Below are positions 27,704-37,277 of a DNA stretch of 64,000 bases, piece by piece (position 1 is the stretch's first letter; each line of letters begins with the position of its first letter). Position numbers and translations under genes: made by a program. The notes beneath the pieces are model-generated. The model was not told the origin of the DNA, ran no database searches, and saw only the letters and a list, made by a program, of their open reading frames with translations. Source of the DNA: Pseudomonas brassicacearum (GTDB lineage Bacteria > Pseudomonadota > Gammaproteobacteria > Pseudomonadales > Pseudomonadaceae); the NCBI RefSeq assembly GCF_000585995.1, contig NZ_CP007410.1:1949430-2013429 (forward strand). The letters are read 5' to 3'.

Positions 27704-27922
27704 ATGAAAGGTCAAAAAGGTTATCTACTGATAGACAAACTCTCCCATGGCTTCTCGATCAGCGCCGTGTTGCACAAGTTTAGCCGCTGGTACGAATTGC
27801 ACCATGAACGTGAATTGCTCGCCGGAATGAGCGACGAGGCGCTCAAGGACATCGGCGTCAGTCGTGCCGACGTGGAACAGGAAGTGGTTCGGCCATTCTG
27901 GGATGACCCAATGCACAAATGA
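27704..27922 (+). CDS. DUF1127 small protein
   Basis: A 72-residue protein with the DUF1127 core WYELHHERELLAGMSDEALKDIGVSRADVEQEVVRPFWDD. Short DUF1127 proteins in alphaproteobacteria act in phosphate, polyamine or RNA regulation; members in Pseudomonas are uncharacterised. GGAGG lies eight bases before the ATG. The N-terminus (MKGQKGYLLIDKLSHGFSISAVLHKF) is amphipathic without a signal peptide. Confidence 0.88.
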   Translation: MKGQKGYLLIDKLSHGFSISAVLHKFSRWYELHHERELLAGMSDEALKDIGVSRADVEQEVVRPFWDDPMHK

Positions 27923-27986
27923 GCCATCCTTCCCTACACAAACCCCTTATTGGTGAGGTAGGTTGCGAGCAGACAAGGAGATCTCC

Positions 27987-29216
27987 ATGCCCGCGACTGT
28001 GTCCTTTACCCTCAAACAGGCCCGGCGTCTGGCGTTGGCCGCCCAAGGATTCGATGGGCGTTCACCGCCAGCTTCGGTGCAACCCTCGCGCCTCAACCGC
28101 CTGATCGAACGCCTCGGCGTCCTGCAGATCGACTCAGTCAATGCCTTGGTGCGTTCGCATTATCTCCCGCTGTTCTCCCGTCTCGGTCACTACAGTCCCG
28201 ATTTGCTCGATCAAGCGGCCTGGAGCCAAGGACGACGTCGCACGTTGTTCGAATATTGGGGCCATGAAGCGTCGCTGCTGCCGATGTCCATGTATCCGCT
28301 GATGCGCTGGCGCATGGTCCGGGCGTCCCGTGGCGAAGGTATTTATCAGCAGTTGGCGCGTTTCGGTCATGAACGCCAGGATGTCATTCGCCGTGTCCTG
28401 GCTTCGGTCCGGGAGCAGGGCGCCCTCGGTGCGGGCAGCTTGTCCACGCGCCAGGAGAAGGCCGGGCCTTGGTGGGATTGGAGCGCCGAAAAGCATGCGC
28501 TGGAATGGCTGTTCGCCGCCGGCGAAGTCACCGTGGCGGGGCGGCGCGGGTTCGAGCGGCTCTACGACTTGCCGGAGCGGGTGTTCCCGGCCTCGGTCCT
28601 GCAACAGCCCCTGCCAGACGAGGCCCAGGCCCAGCGCGCCTTATTGCTGCATGCCGCCGAGGCCTTGGGCGTCGCGACCGAGAAGGACCTGCGCGACTAC
28701 TTTCGTCTGGGGCCGGCCGACAGCCGTGGGCGACTGGCCGAGTTGGAAGAGACCGGCGAACTGTTGCGCTGTGAGGTGCAAGGCTGGAAGCAACCGGCCT
28801 GGTGCCGACCTACGGCGAAGATCCCTCGTAAGGTCGCGGCCAGCGCCTTGTTGTCGCCGTTCGATTCGCTGGTCTGGGAGCGCAGCCGCACCGAGCGGCT
28901 ATTCGATTTCCGCTATCGGCTGGAGATCTACACCCCTGTCCACAAGCGGGTGTATGGCTATTACGTATTGCCTTTTTTGCACAATGAACGCATCGCCGCT
29001 CGGGTGGACCTGCGGGCGGAGCGGGCCCTGAGTCGATTGGCGGTGCACGCGGTGCACGAGGAAGAGCCAGGGCTGGACGAGGAGGGCGTGCAGGCCTTGG
29101 CGATTAATCTGCGGCGCATGGCCGACTGGCTGGGCTTGGAGCGGGTTCAGCTGAATTGTCAGCGGGTGGGTGGGGTTCGGTTGGCGGTGGCGTTGGCTCA
29201 GATCGGTGGTGACTGA
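27987..29216 (+). CDS. YcaQ-like DNA glycosylase (HTH_42 family)
   Basis: A 409-residue winged-helix protein of the YcaQ/AlkX class. ERLGVLQIDSVNALVRSHYLPLFSRLG carries the catalytic QxD motif (Gln-Ile-Asp), and ALEWLFAAGEVTVAGRRGFERLYDLPERV and LLSPFDSLVWERSRTERLFDFRYRLEIY are family blocks. Members unhook interstrand DNA crosslinks and excise bulky alkylated bases. The start at 27987 has AAGGAG upstream; a longer in-frame opening is not supported. Confidence 0.9.
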   Translation: MPATVSFTLKQARRLALAAQGFDGRSPPASVQPSRLNRLIERLGVLQIDSVNALVRSHYLPLFSRLGHYSPDLLDQAAWSQGRRRTLFEYWGHEASLLPMSMYPLMRWRMVRASRGEGIYQQLARFGHERQDVIRRVLASVREQGALGAGSLSTRQEKAGPWWDWSAEKHALEWLFAAGEVTVAGRRGFERLYDLPERVFPASVLQQPLPDEAQAQRALLLHAAEALGVATEKDLRDYFRLGPADSRGRLAELEETGELLRCEVQGWKQPAWCRPTAKIPRKVAASALLSPFDSLVWERSRTERLFDFRYRLEIYTPVHKRVYGYYVLPFLHNERIAARVDLRAERALSRLAVHAVHEEEPGLDEEGVQALAINLRRMADWLGLERVQLNCQRVGGVRLAVALAQIGGD

Positions 29217-29223
29217 GCTGGCC

Positions 29224-29320
29224 TCTTCGCGAGCAAGCCCGCTCCCACATTGGACTGGGTCGAACACAAAAATCATGTTCGCCGCCGGCTACTGTGGGAG
29301 CGGGCTTGCTCGCGAAGGCG
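29224..29320. repeat. REP pair, GTGGGAGC family, GTGGGAG ends facing inward
   Basis: Two REP halves in the opposite relative arrangement to the other doublets: the GCTCCCAC end of the first and GTGGGAGC of the second face each other across about 45 bp. Confidence 0.85.
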
Positions 29321-29349
29321 ATAAGTCAGTCGCTATAAAACCGACTGAC

Positions 29350-30696
29350 TCACCGCCGAACCTGCTTCAACGTCTCGGCAATCAAGAACGCCAGCTCCAG
29401 CGACTGGTCGGCATTCATCCGCGGGTCGCAGTGGGTGTGATAACGGTCCGACAGGCCATCCTCGGTGATCGGTCGCGCGCCGCCGATGCATTCGGTGACG
29501 TTTTGCCCGGTCATTTCGATGTGGATCCCGCCGGCATAGGTGCCTTCGGCTTCGTGGACCTGGAAGAACTGCTTCACTTCGCCGAGGATCTGCGCGAAGT
29601 CCCGGGTCTTGTAGCCGCTGCTGGCCTTGATGGTGTTGCCGTGCATCGGGTCGGAGCTCCACAGCACCTGCTTGCCTTCACGCTGCACGGCGCGCAACAG
29701 CGGCGGCAGGTGATCGCCGACCTTGTTCGCGCCCATCCGCGCGATCAGGTTCAGCCGGCCCGGGTCGTTGTTTGGGTTGAGCACGTCGATCAAGCGGATC
29801 AGGTCGTCAGGGTCCATGCTTGGACCCACCTTGACCCCGATCGGGTTGTTCACACCGCGCAGGAATTCGACATGGGCACCGTCCAGCTGACGGGTACGGT
29901 CGCCGATCCACAGCATGTGGGCCGAGCAGTCGTAGTAGTCGTTGGTCAGGCTGTCACGGCGCACGAAGGCTTCTTCGTAATTGAGCAATAGCGCTTCGTG
30001 GGCGGTGAAGAAACTGGTCTCGCGCAACTGCGGCGAGCTGTCCATGCCGCAGGCGCGCATGAACGCCAGGGTTTCGTCGATGCGGTTGGCCAGGTGGCTG
30101 TACTTTTCCGCCAGGGCTGAGTTGGCGATGAAGTCCAGGTTCCACTGGTGCACCTGGTGCAGGTCGGCGAATCCGCCCTGGGCGAAAGCGCGCAGCAGGT
30201 TCAAGGTGGCGGTGGACTGGTGATAGGACTGCAACAGCCGCTCAGGGTCCGGTACACGGTTTTTTTCGTCGAAGCCGATGCCGTTGACGATGTCGCCCCG
30301 GTAAGCCGGCAGGGTCACGCCATCAATGGTCTCATCGTTGGCCGAACGCGGCTTGGCGAACTGCCCGGCCATACGCCCGACCTTGACCACTGGGCAGCCA
30401 GCGGCAAAGGTCATGACGATGGCCATTTGCAGCAACACCTTGAACGTGTCGCGGATCTTCGCCGCGGAGAACTCGGCAAAGCTTTCGGCGCAGTCGCCGC
30501 CCTGGAGCAAGAAGGCCCGGCCCTGGGTGACCTCGGCGAACTGACGGCGCAACTCCCGGGCTTCACCGGCAAACACCAGGGGCGGATAGCTGGCCAGGGT
30601 CTGCTCTACCCGCAACAGGTGCGCCGCGTCGGGGTATTGGGGTTGTTGCTGGATCGGCAGGGCACGCCAGCTGTCAGGGCTCCAGGGTTGGCTCAT
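29350..30696 (-). CDS. 3-deoxy-7-phosphoheptulonate synthase, type II
   Basis: A 448-residue type II (plant-like) DAHP synthase, unrelated at the sequence level to the type I enzyme at 15789 but catalysing the same first step of aromatic synthesis. Landmarks are [11 protein letters not shown] (metal-binding Cys), [44 protein letters not shown] and [18 protein letters not shown]. Two adjacent ATGs occur; the second (30696) matches Pseudomonas homologues. It is short-form, without the long N-terminal extension of mycobacterial type II enzymes. Confidence 0.95.
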   Translation of the reverse strand: MSQPWSPDSWRALPIQQQPQYPDAAHLLRVEQTLASYPPLVFAGEARELRRQFAEVTQGRAFLLQGGDCAESFAEFSAAKIRDTFKVLLQMAIVMTFAAGCPVVKVGRMAGQFAKPRSANDETIDGVTLPAYRGDIVNGIGFDEKNRVPDPERLLQSYHQSTATLNLLRAFAQGGFADLHQVHQWNLDFIANSALAEKYSHLANRIDETLAFMRACGMDSSPQLRETSFFTAHEALLLNYEEAFVRRDSLTNDYYDCSAHMLWIGDRTRQLDGAHVEFLRGVNNPIGVKVGPSMDPDDLIRLIDVLNPNNDPGRLNLIARMGANKVGDHLPPLLRAVQREGKQVLWSSDPMHGNTIKASSGYKTRDFAQILGEVKQFFQVHEAEGTYAGGIHIEMTGQNVTECIGGARPITEDGLSDRYHTHCDPRMNADQSLELAFLIAETLKQVRR

Positions 30697-30851
30697 CATG
30701 ATCTCTAGGTGGTTTACGCTCGGACGGCCATGTTATCAGCAAATTAGTGCGTGACCTGTTTGCGTCGCTTCGCGGACAATCACGCCTTTGCCCCGCTTGC
30801 GCACAGGCTCAGCGCGCTGCCGCAGCGGTCCGGTGACCATCAGGAGATGAA

Positions 30852-31607
30852 ATGACAGAGGAGCGCGTCGAGCATCTGCTCGCCGAGGTGCACGACGAGT
30901 TCGGCATGATCCGAGTGTTCGAAGTGGCCGACTACCGGTTTCTTGAGTTCGGCGATGCCATTGAGCAGAGCTGCGTGTTCACGGCCGATCCGAGCTGGCT
31001 CGAATACGATTACACCCGCGCCATGCTGATCGGTGCGTTGTGCCATGAGCAGCCGGAGAGCGCGCTGTTCCTGGGATTGGGAGCCGGTACGTTGACCCAG
31101 GCCTGCCTCAAGTTCCTGCCGCTGGAAGACGTCGAGGCTATCGAACTGCGTCCCGACGTGCCGCGCCTGGCCATCGAATACCTGGGGCTGGACGACGATC
31201 CGCGACTGTACATCCGCGTTGGCGATGCTTTGGAATTGCTTGAAACGGCGGAGCCGGCGGACCTGATTTTCGTCGACCTCTATACCGATGTGGGCCCTGG
31301 CGTCGGGCACCTGGCCTGGGGCTTCCTGGAAAACTGCCAGAAGCGCCTCAACCCGGGCGGCTGGCTGGTGATCAACCAATGGGCCACCGATGACGGCAAA
31401 CCGTTGGGCGCGGCGCTGTTGCGCGGCTTGTACCACCGGCATTATTGGGAGCTGCCGGTGAAGGAGGGCAATGTGATCCTGATTGTGCCGGCGGACCTGG
31501 ACCAGGAGCTGGACATGCAAGGACTGGTCGCCAGGGCCGAAGGGCTGGCGCCGCGCTTGGGGTATTCGTTGCAGTCACTGATCAAGGCGATCCGGCCGGC
31601 GACCTGA
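30852..31607 (+). CDS. spermidine-synthase-like methyltransferase-fold protein
   Basis: A 251-residue Rossmann protein with the spermidine-synthase-like core: SALFLGLGAGTLTQACLKFLP (motif I), VEAIELRPDVPRLAIEYLGL (motif II), RLYIRVGDALELLE (motif III) and PADLIFVDLYTDVGPGVG (motif IV). The catalytic Asp pair of true spermidine synthases is not clearly present, so activity is uncertain. GGAGATG precedes the ATG. No polyamine genes are adjacent. Confidence 0.82.
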   Translation: MTEERVEHLLAEVHDEFGMIRVFEVADYRFLEFGDAIEQSCVFTADPSWLEYDYTRAMLIGALCHEQPESALFLGLGAGTLTQACLKFLPLEDVEAIELRPDVPRLAIEYLGLDDDPRLYIRVGDALELLETAEPADLIFVDLYTDVGPGVGHLAWGFLENCQKRLNPGGWLVINQWATDDGKPLGAALLRGLYHRHYWELPVKEGNVILIVPADLDQELDMQGLVARAEGLAPRLGYSLQSLIKAIRPAT

Positions 31608-31645
31608 TCAAAGGCCCCCAAAACCTTTTTACAAGTGAGTTCCCC

Positions 31646-31755
31646 TGTGGCGAGGGAGCTTGCTCCCGCTGGGTCGCGAAGCGGCCCCCTTCGATTTCAG
31701 ATATCAACCCAGGCGTCTGCTTCGCAGCCGAGCGGGAGCAAGCTCCCTCGCCACA
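31646..31755. repeat. REP doublet, GAGGGAGC family
   Basis: Inverted pair with inner hairpins GGGTCGC-GAA-GCGGCCC (31671-31687, one G-T pair) and CTGC-TTC-GCAG (31717-31727). Confidence 0.9.
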
Positions 31756-31871
31756 AGGGCAAAGTCGTCTGGAGATGAATCGTTTTAGCTGACTGCCCCA
31801 AGGCCTTCTGACAGCGAGCCCTGAACTGGGGCTCTGCGATAAAAAAAGCTCCCTTTTCGGGCGAATTCCGG

Positions 31872-32096
31872 TATAGTGCGCGCCGGCCTTTAGCCGGGCC
31901 GCGTCAAGGTAGCGCAATTCTCCGAAGTCAGCTTCGGTTGCATGTCCGCACAACGGATGCTTCCACGACGTTCTTTTTCATTCATTCGTTTTCGCAAATC
32001 CCCGCCGACAAAGCAGCCAGGGCGACTCTTGAGTCTCAACACGGCACGCGCAGCTTTGGAGCATGGGTCTTTGCGGATGCACTTAGAGGCAGACCC
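31872..32096 (+). promoter_or_regulatory. promoter and structured leader of the DEAD-box helicase gene
   Basis: A -10 box TATAGT (31872-31877) with a weak -35 is followed by about 215 nt of leader. The leader holds a GC-rich hairpin at about 31879-31905, a perfect hairpin CCGAAG-TCAG-CTTCGG (31922-31937), a third at about 31940-31960 (GCAT/ATGC with CCG/CGG), then a U-rich stretch. Long leaders are usual for cold-shock helicase genes. Confidence 0.6.
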
Positions 32097-33770
32097 ATGA
32101 CCCAGGAAACCGGCGGCTTCGCCGCTTTTAATCTCAATCCGAACATTCTTGCAGCCGTCATTGCGACCGGCTACGAAGAACCTTCGGCTATTCAGCAGCA
32201 ATCGATCCCGATCATCATGGCCGGCCACGACATGATTGGTCAGGCGCAAACCGGTACGGGTAAAACCGCCGCGTTCGCCCTGCCTATCCTGCATCGCATC
32301 GATCCTGCCAAGCGCGAGCCGCAAGCCCTGATCCTGGCGCCAACCCGTGAGTTGGCGCTGCAAGTAGCCACCGCTTTCGAAACCTACGCCAAGCAAATGC
32401 CCGGCGTTACCGTTGTGGCCGTTTACGGCGGCGCCCCGATGGGCCCACAACTGAAAGCCATCCGTAACGGCGCACAGATCGTTGTCGCCACTCCGGGTCG
32501 TCTGTGCGACCACCTGCGTCGTGACGAGAAAGTCCTGGCTACCGTGAACCACCTGGTTCTCGACGAAGCCGACGAAATGCTCAAGCTCGGCTTCATGGAT
32601 GACCTGGAAGTCATCTTCAAGGCCCTGCCAGCCACCCGTCAGACTGTATTGTTCTCGGCCACCCTGCCGCAGTCGATCCGAGCCATTGCCGAACGCCACC
32701 TGCGCGATCCGCAACACGTGAAGATCCAGACCAAGACCCAGACCGTCACCGCGATCGAGCAGGCTCACCTGCTGGTTCACGCTGACCAGAAGACCTCGGC
32801 TGTATTGAGCCTGCTGGAAGTCGAGGATTTCGACGCCCTGATCATGTTCGTGCGCACCAAGCAAGCGACCCTGGACCTGGCCAGTGCCCTGGAAGCCAAA
32901 GGCTACAAGGCCGCTGCGCTGAACGGTGACATTGCTCAGAACCAACGTGAGCGCGTCATCGAATCCCTCAAGGATGGCCGCCTGGACATCGTTGTGGCAA
33001 CCGACGTCGCCGCCCGTGGCCTGGACGTTCCGCGCATCACCCACGTATTCAACGTGGACATGCCGTACGATCCAGAATCCTACGTTCACCGTATCGGCCG
33101 TACTGGCCGTGCCGGTCGCGAAGGTCGTGCCCTGCTGCTGGTCACCCCGCGTGAGCGCCGCATGCTGCAAGTGATCGAGCGTGTGACGGGTCAGAAGGTG
33201 GCTGAAGTTCGCCTGCCGGACGCCCAGGCCGTTCTCGATGCCCGCATCAAGAAACTGACCAACAGCTTGTCGCCGCTGGTGGCTGACGCCGAATCGACCC
33301 ACGGTGATCTGCTGGATCGCCTGACCGCCGACATCGGTTGCACCCCGCGTGCCCTGGCCGCTGCTCTGCTGCGCAAGGCCACCAATGGCCAGGCGCTGAC
33401 CTTGGCTGCGATCGAGAAGGAACGTCCACTCGTGCCGAACAGCGCACCACGTGGTGACCGTCCTGAGCGTACCGGTGATCGTCCGGACCGTGGTGATCGC
33501 GAGCGTCGTGCGCCGATCCCGCTGGCCGAAGGCCGTGCTCGCTGCCGTACCGCGCTGGGTGCCCGTGACGGCATCGCCGCCAAGAACCTGCTGGGGGCCA
33601 TCCTCAACGAAGGCGGCCTGGCGCGTGAAGCCATCGGTCGCATCCAGGTGCGTGACAGCTTCAGCCTGGTGGAACTGCCGGAAGATGGTCTGGAGAAGTT
33701 GCTGACCAAGCTGAAGGACACCCGCGTAGCCGGCAAGCAGCTCAAGCTGCGTCGCTATCGCGAAGATTGA
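32097..33770 (+). CDS. deaD: DEAD-box ATP-dependent RNA helicase, DeaD/CsdA type
   Basis: A 557-residue RNA helicase. The core has the Q motif (YEEPSAIQQQSIP), motif I AQTGTGKT, motif II DEAD, motif III SAT, motif V ATDVAARGLDVP and motif VI HRIGRTGRAGR. A C-terminal RNA-binding DbpA-like domain follows a basic linker of RPERTGDRPDRGDRERR type. CsdA-type helicases act in ribosome assembly and RNA decay in the cold. The start at 32097 has AGAGG upstream; the open frame before it is leader sequence. Confidence 0.94.
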   Translation: MTQETGGFAAFNLNPNILAAVIATGYEEPSAIQQQSIPIIMAGHDMIGQAQTGTGKTAAFALPILHRIDPAKREPQALILAPTRELALQVATAFETYAKQMPGVTVVAVYGGAPMGPQLKAIRNGAQIVVATPGRLCDHLRRDEKVLATVNHLVLDEADEMLKLGFMDDLEVIFKALPATRQTVLFSATLPQSIRAIAERHLRDPQHVKIQTKTQTVTAIEQAHLLVHADQKTSAVLSLLEVEDFDALIMFVRTKQATLDLASALEAKGYKAAALNGDIAQNQRERVIESLKDGRLDIVVATDVAARGLDVPRITHVFNVDMPYDPESYVHRIGRTGRAGREGRALLLVTPRERRMLQVIERVTGQKVAEVRLPDAQAVLDARIKKLTNSLSPLVADAESTHGDLLDRLTADIGCTPRALAAALLRKATNGQALTLAAIEKERPLVPNSAPRGDRPERTGDRPDRGDRERRAPIPLAEGRARCRTALGARDGIAAKNLLGAILNEGGLAREAIGRIQVRDSFSLVELPEDGLEKLLTKLKDTRVAGKQLKLRRYRED

Positions 33771-33796
33771 TCGGCCTCGGGCTGATTGATCGAACA

Positions 33797-33831
33797 TAAA
33801 AAATCCCCGACTGGTTCGGGGATTTTTTTTG
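33797..33831 (+). terminator. terminator of the DEAD-box helicase gene
   Basis: AAAAAATCCCCGA-CTGGT-TCGGGGATTTTTTTT: seven or more perfect pairs and an eight-T run. Confidence 0.92.
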
Positions 33832-33872
33832 CCTGTTGGTGAGTGTTCCGTCAGGTTGGCCGGGGTTGTCCC

Positions 33873-33965
33873 ATTCGCGAGCAAGCCCGCTCCCACATTG
33901 GCCTATGGCGTCCACTGATGCTGTGTTCACCGCAATCCCCTGTGGGAGCGAGCTTGCTCGCGATT
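33873..33965. repeat. REP pair, GTGGGAGC family
   Basis: Half-copies facing inward as at 29224, directly after the helicase terminator. Confidence 0.85.
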
Positions 33966-33985
33966 GGAGCGACTCGGTCCATCGG

Positions 33986-34753
33986 TCAATCGAACCGATA
34001 AATGTCCATCCCCAGCGTCCCCATCGAGAACCCCGTATGGGCAACACTGAATGTCCCACCGGCACCCCGGGCAAAATACAGCGGCAACAGGTGTTCGTCG
34101 CTGGGGTGGGCGCGCACGGCGTTCGGCGCCTGGTGACGGTAATCATGCAGGGCAGCTTCATCGTTGGCCGCCAGCTTCTCAACGATCCAGTCGCGAAAGG
34201 CCTTGGCCCAGGGCTCGATGCTTTCAGGTCCGGCGTTCCAGTCCAGGTCGCGCAGGTTATGGGTGATGCTGCCAGAGCCAATCAGCAAGACTCCTTGATG
34301 GCGCAGGCTCGCCAGGGCCTGGCCAACCTGCGTCTGCAACACGGGTCCCTGGCGGCTGGGCAAGGAGACCTGCACCACCGGGATGTCCGCCTCGGGGTAC
34401 ATCAAGGACAGCGGTACCCAGACGCCGTGATCGGAGGGTCGTTGATTGTCGAGGCGTGCCGGCAGGTGTGCGGCATTGAGCATGCCTGCTACTTGCGCGG
34501 CCAGCTGCGGATCGCCCGGCGCGGGGTACTGCACCTCATACAGTGCCGGCGGAAAGCCGCCGAAATCGTGCCAGGTGCGTGGCTGCGGATTGGCGCTGAC
34601 CACCAGTTCATTGCTTTCCCAGTGGGCGGACACGATGACGATGGCTTTGGGCCGGGGCAGTTGGGCGGCGAGACTGGCCAGTGCCGGGCCACTGTCGCCG
34701 GGTTCCAGGGCCAGCATCGGTGAGCCATGGGAGATAAACAGGCTGGGCAGCAT
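33986..34753 (-). CDS. ygiD: 4,5-DOPA-extradiol-dioxygenase-like protein (YgiD)
   Basis: A 255-residue member of the class III extradiol dioxygenase family. Metal ligands are visible as SHGSPMLAL (His), VSAHWES (His), DHGVWVPLSLMYPEADIPVVQVSL and GSGSITHNLRDL (His). Homologues cleave DOPA and related catechols; the physiological substrate in bacteria is unknown. AGGAG precedes the ATG. It is monocistronic, divergent from the methyltransferase gene with 103 bp between. Confidence 0.9.
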   Translation of the reverse strand: MLPSLFISHGSPMLALEPGDSGPALASLAAQLPRPKAIVIVSAHWESNELVVSANPQPRTWHDFGGFPPALYEVQYPAPGDPQLAAQVAGMLNAAHLPARLDNQRPSDHGVWVPLSLMYPEADIPVVQVSLPSRQGPVLQTQVGQALASLRHQGVLLIGSGSITHNLRDLDWNAGPESIEPWAKAFRDWIVEKLAANDEAALHDYRHQAPNAVRAHPSDEHLLPLYFARGAGGTFSVAHTGFSMGTLGMDIYRFD

Positions 34754-34856
34754 GAACGGACTCCTGAGCGTTAAGATGGTGTCATCTTCCGCCAGGTCAA
34801 TGATCTAAATCTAATATAAGTTTTAGCCCGTTTTGATCGATTTTTTGGAGCGAATC

Positions 34857-35510
34857 ATGGAGCCGGAGTTTTGGCATAAGCGGTGGTCATCGAATCAGAT
34901 CGGCTTTCACTTGCCGGAAGTGAACCCCTATCTGCAACGTTTCTGGCCGCAACTGGGATTGGCGCAGGGCAGTCGAGTACTGGTGCCCCTGTGCGGGAAA
35001 ACCCTGGATCTGTTGTGGCTCGCCCATCAGGGGTATTCGGTGCTGGGCGTGGAGCTGTCGGAAAAAGCCACTGTCGATTTTTTCCTCGAGCATCAGCTTG
35101 AGCCTAGCGTGGATGAAGAGGGCGCTTTCAAGGTGTTCCGTGCCGGTAATATTGAGATCCGCTGCGGTGATTTCTTTGCCTTGGGTGCGCAGGAGGTGGC
35201 CGGTTGCACTGCGTTGTACGACCGTGCGGCATTGATCGCCTTGCCTGTGTCGATGCGGGAACGGTATGCGGCCCATCTGCAGAACATCCTGCCGGAGTGC
35301 GTGGGGCTGTTGATTACCCTGGATTACGATCAGGCACAAATGCCCGGGCCACCGTTTTCCGTCGGGGATGACGAAGTGCAGCGGCTGCTGGGAGACGCCT
35401 GGCGGCTGGAGGTCTTGCAGGAGCAGGATGTGCTGGGTGAAAGCTGGAAGTTCTTGCAGGCTGGCGTGACGCGGCTGGATGAGCGGGCGTATCGGATTTC
35501 CAAGGGGTAA
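34857..35510 (+). CDS. tpm: thiopurine S-methyltransferase
   Basis: A 217-residue SAM-dependent methyltransferase: [33 protein letters not shown] at the N-terminus, [28 protein letters not shown] as the SAM-binding block, and [21 protein letters not shown]. Bacterial TPMT methylates thiols, selenite and tellurite species and gives tellurite resistance in pseudomonads. The start at 34857 has TTGGAGCG upstream. Full length for the bacterial family. Confidence 0.95.
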   Translation: MEPEFWHKRWSSNQIGFHLPEVNPYLQRFWPQLGLAQGSRVLVPLCGKTLDLLWLAHQGYSVLGVELSEKATVDFFLEHQLEPSVDEEGAFKVFRAGNIEIRCGDFFALGAQEVAGCTALYDRAALIALPVSMRERYAAHLQNILPECVGLLITLDYDQAQMPGPPFSVGDDEVQRLLGDAWRLEVLQEQDVLGESWKFLQAGVTRLDERAYRISKG

Positions 35511-35604
35511 AGGGGACTAGCACTTTACTGAGGGGGACGTGTGTCAAAATCTAAGGCAAAGCAAGAGCGGGGGTAGATCCAGCATCTATGTGGCTGATCC
35601 ATCG

Positions 35605-36056
35605 CCATCGCGAGCAAGCTCGCTCCCACAGGAGGAACGCGTTCATCCCGAACCAGGTCGGCTATAAGGCCGCCTCGCTTCGGCTTTTGATCTTAGGCGC
35701 CCCGTTAAACCACGCTGGCCGAACGCAGGCATTGCGTAGTGGGCAACCCGGCATGGATGCCGGGTTAGCCGCGCTGGGCCATGGATGGGCCTTCGCGGCG
35801 GCCCACGGAGCAATGCCTGCGTTCGGGCATGCCGAGCCTAGGCGAGGCACCGAGTGGTGGGGCATGAGCGTTTTGCTTACTTTTCGCCGGGCCGCGCAGG
35901 CTTCTCAAAAGTGAGCCGCTGTAAGAGCGGAACCGCCAGCAGCCGTTACCGAAGAAACGGATATACACACGAACTATAACCATAAAGACGTGCCCCCTCC
36001 AAAAAAACGGCGCTTCCCCCCTCAGGAAGAAGCACCGTTTTTTCTTAGAGTGAACC
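35605..36056 (+). repeat. long intergenic repeat, copy 3
   Basis: Same element as at 6906-7342 and 7524-7956, here single. It runs from a REP half (35605-35630) through AACCAGGTCGGCT, the hairpin ACCCGGCAT-GG-ATGCCGGGT (35746-35765) and a second, now imperfect hairpin (GGGCCAT...ATGGGCC), to the terminator-like end and AGTGAAC. The middle differs by a short insertion near 35885-35900 (CGCCGGGCCGCGCAGG) relative to copy 2. No gene is seen in it. Confidence 0.9.
35998..36048. terminator. terminator-like hairpin at the end of long repeat copy 3
   Basis: AAAAAAACGGCGCTTCC faces GGAAGAAGCACCGTTTTTTCT; on the minus strand it lies 40 bp beyond the htpX stop and probably ends that transcript. Confidence 0.75.
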
Positions 36057-36087
36057 GCTTTGCTGCAGGTCTAAAAAGCCTGAACGA

Positions 36088-36975
36088 TTAGCCGCGACGA
36101 CGCAGTGCGTCGATACGCTCTTCCAGCGGCGGGTGGCTCATGAACATGCGCGCCAGGCCCTGTTTGATGCCGCCGTTGATGCCAAAGGCGTTCAGGGTGT
36201 CGGGCATGTGGACGGGCAAGCCTTGCTCGGCGCGAAGGCGTTGCAGCGCGCCGATCATGGCGCTGGTGCCCGCCAGGCGTGCACCGGCGTCGTCGGCGCG
36301 GAACTCGCGTTTGCGCGAGAACCACATGACGATGGCGCTGGCGAGGATGCCCAGTACCAGCTCGGCAAAGATGGTTGCCACGTAGTAGGCGATACCCTGG
36401 CCTTCTTCATTCTTGAAGATCACCTTGTCAACGAAATTGCCGATGATGCGGGCAAAGAACATCACGAAGGTGTTCACCACGCCCTGGATCAACGCCAGGG
36501 TCACCATATCGCCGTTGGCGACGTGGCCGATCTCGTGGGCCAGCACGGCCTTGACTTCGTCGGGTGAAAACCGCTCGAGCAGACCCTGGCTGACCGCGAC
36601 CAGTGCGTCGTTCTTGTTCCAGCCGGTGGCGAAGGCGTTGGCCTCGTAGGCCGGGAAAATCCCGACTTCCGGCATTTTGATACCGGCTTCGCGAGACAAC
36701 TGCTCGACGGTTTGCAGCAGCCATTGTTCATGGCGAGTGCGCGGCTGGCTGATGATCTGGGTGCTGGTGCTCATCTTCGCCATCCACTTGGAGATGAACA
36801 GCGAGAACAGGGAACCGGCGAAACCGAACACCGCACAGAAGATCAGCAGCTGATTGAGGTTGAGGTCAACCCCATTGGCCGCCATGAACCCGTTGAAGCC
36901 AAAAAGGCTCAGGGTGATGCTGGCAATCAGCACGACCGCCAGGTTAGTGGCCAAAAACAGCAGGATGCGCATCAT
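36088..36975 (-). CDS. htpX: membrane protease HtpX
   Basis: A 295-residue inner-membrane zinc metalloprotease for misfolded membrane proteins. Helices lie at about 5-25 and 37-57, followed by the zinc motif HEIGH (in [16 protein letters not shown]), two further hydrophobic segments around 155-215 and the third ligand region [14 protein letters not shown]. It starts with two adjacent ATGs (36975 and 36972). A promoter with good boxes lies upstream, in keeping with single-gene stress expression. Confidence 0.96.
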   Translation of the reverse strand: MMRILLFLATNLAVVLIASITLSLFGFNGFMAANGVDLNLNQLLIFCAVFGFAGSLFSLFISKWMAKMSTSTQIISQPRTRHEQWLLQTVEQLSREAGIKMPEVGIFPAYEANAFATGWNKNDALVAVSQGLLERFSPDEVKAVLAHEIGHVANGDMVTLALIQGVVNTFVMFFARIIGNFVDKVIFKNEEGQGIAYYVATIFAELVLGILASAIVMWFSRKREFRADDAGARLAGTSAMIGALQRLRAEQGLPVHMPDTLNAFGINGGIKQGLARMFMSHPPLEERIDALRRRG

Positions 36976-37020
36976 GGTTGTAGAAATCTCCTCATGCTAA
37001 AAATGTAGCGTCATGCGGGG

Positions 37021-37049
37021 TATATAAGGTGCTGCCGCAGGCTATTCAA
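37021..37049 (-). promoter_or_regulatory. predicted promoter of htpX
   Basis: Minus strand TTGAAT, 17-bp spacer, TATATA, about 46 bp before the ATG. A TTGAA/CCCC-like reading for sigma32 is also possible because CCCCGCAT follows. Confidence 0.6.
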
Positions 37050-37239
37050 CTCACTGACTATTTCAAACTGTGTCCTACAGGCGTCCTAAATGATTGAAAG
37101 ACTTTTCTGAAAGTGACCGCGAAAAAGAAATGTGCTGCCTGTACCCCGTGAACGTTGAGCCCGGGTGTCCGTCGGCTGGTCAGCCCCTAGTGTAGAAGGC
37201 CGGCCGAAACCAGTGGCATGGATATGTTGCTGAATCAAA

Positions 37240-37271
37240 CAGCGTGCGAGGCGAGGACTCCTCGCACGCTG
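37240..37271 (-). terminator. hairpin after alaA
   Basis: CAGCGTGCGAGG and its exact complement (12 pairs) around an eight-base loop, six bases after the alaA stop; only a short T run follows. Confidence 0.75.
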
Positions 37272-37277
37272 TGAGGC

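Noticed and set aside
35746..35830. Covariation in the second hairpin of long-repeat copy 3
   Set aside because: GGGCCAT and ATGGGCC leave a G-G mismatch, so this change breaks rather than preserves the pair; only the first hairpin supports covariation.
37014..37049. Strict sigma32 heat-shock promoter for htpX
   Set aside because: The -35 is incomplete (TTGAAT) and the CCCC element is out of place; a sigma70 reading with 17-bp spacing fits better.
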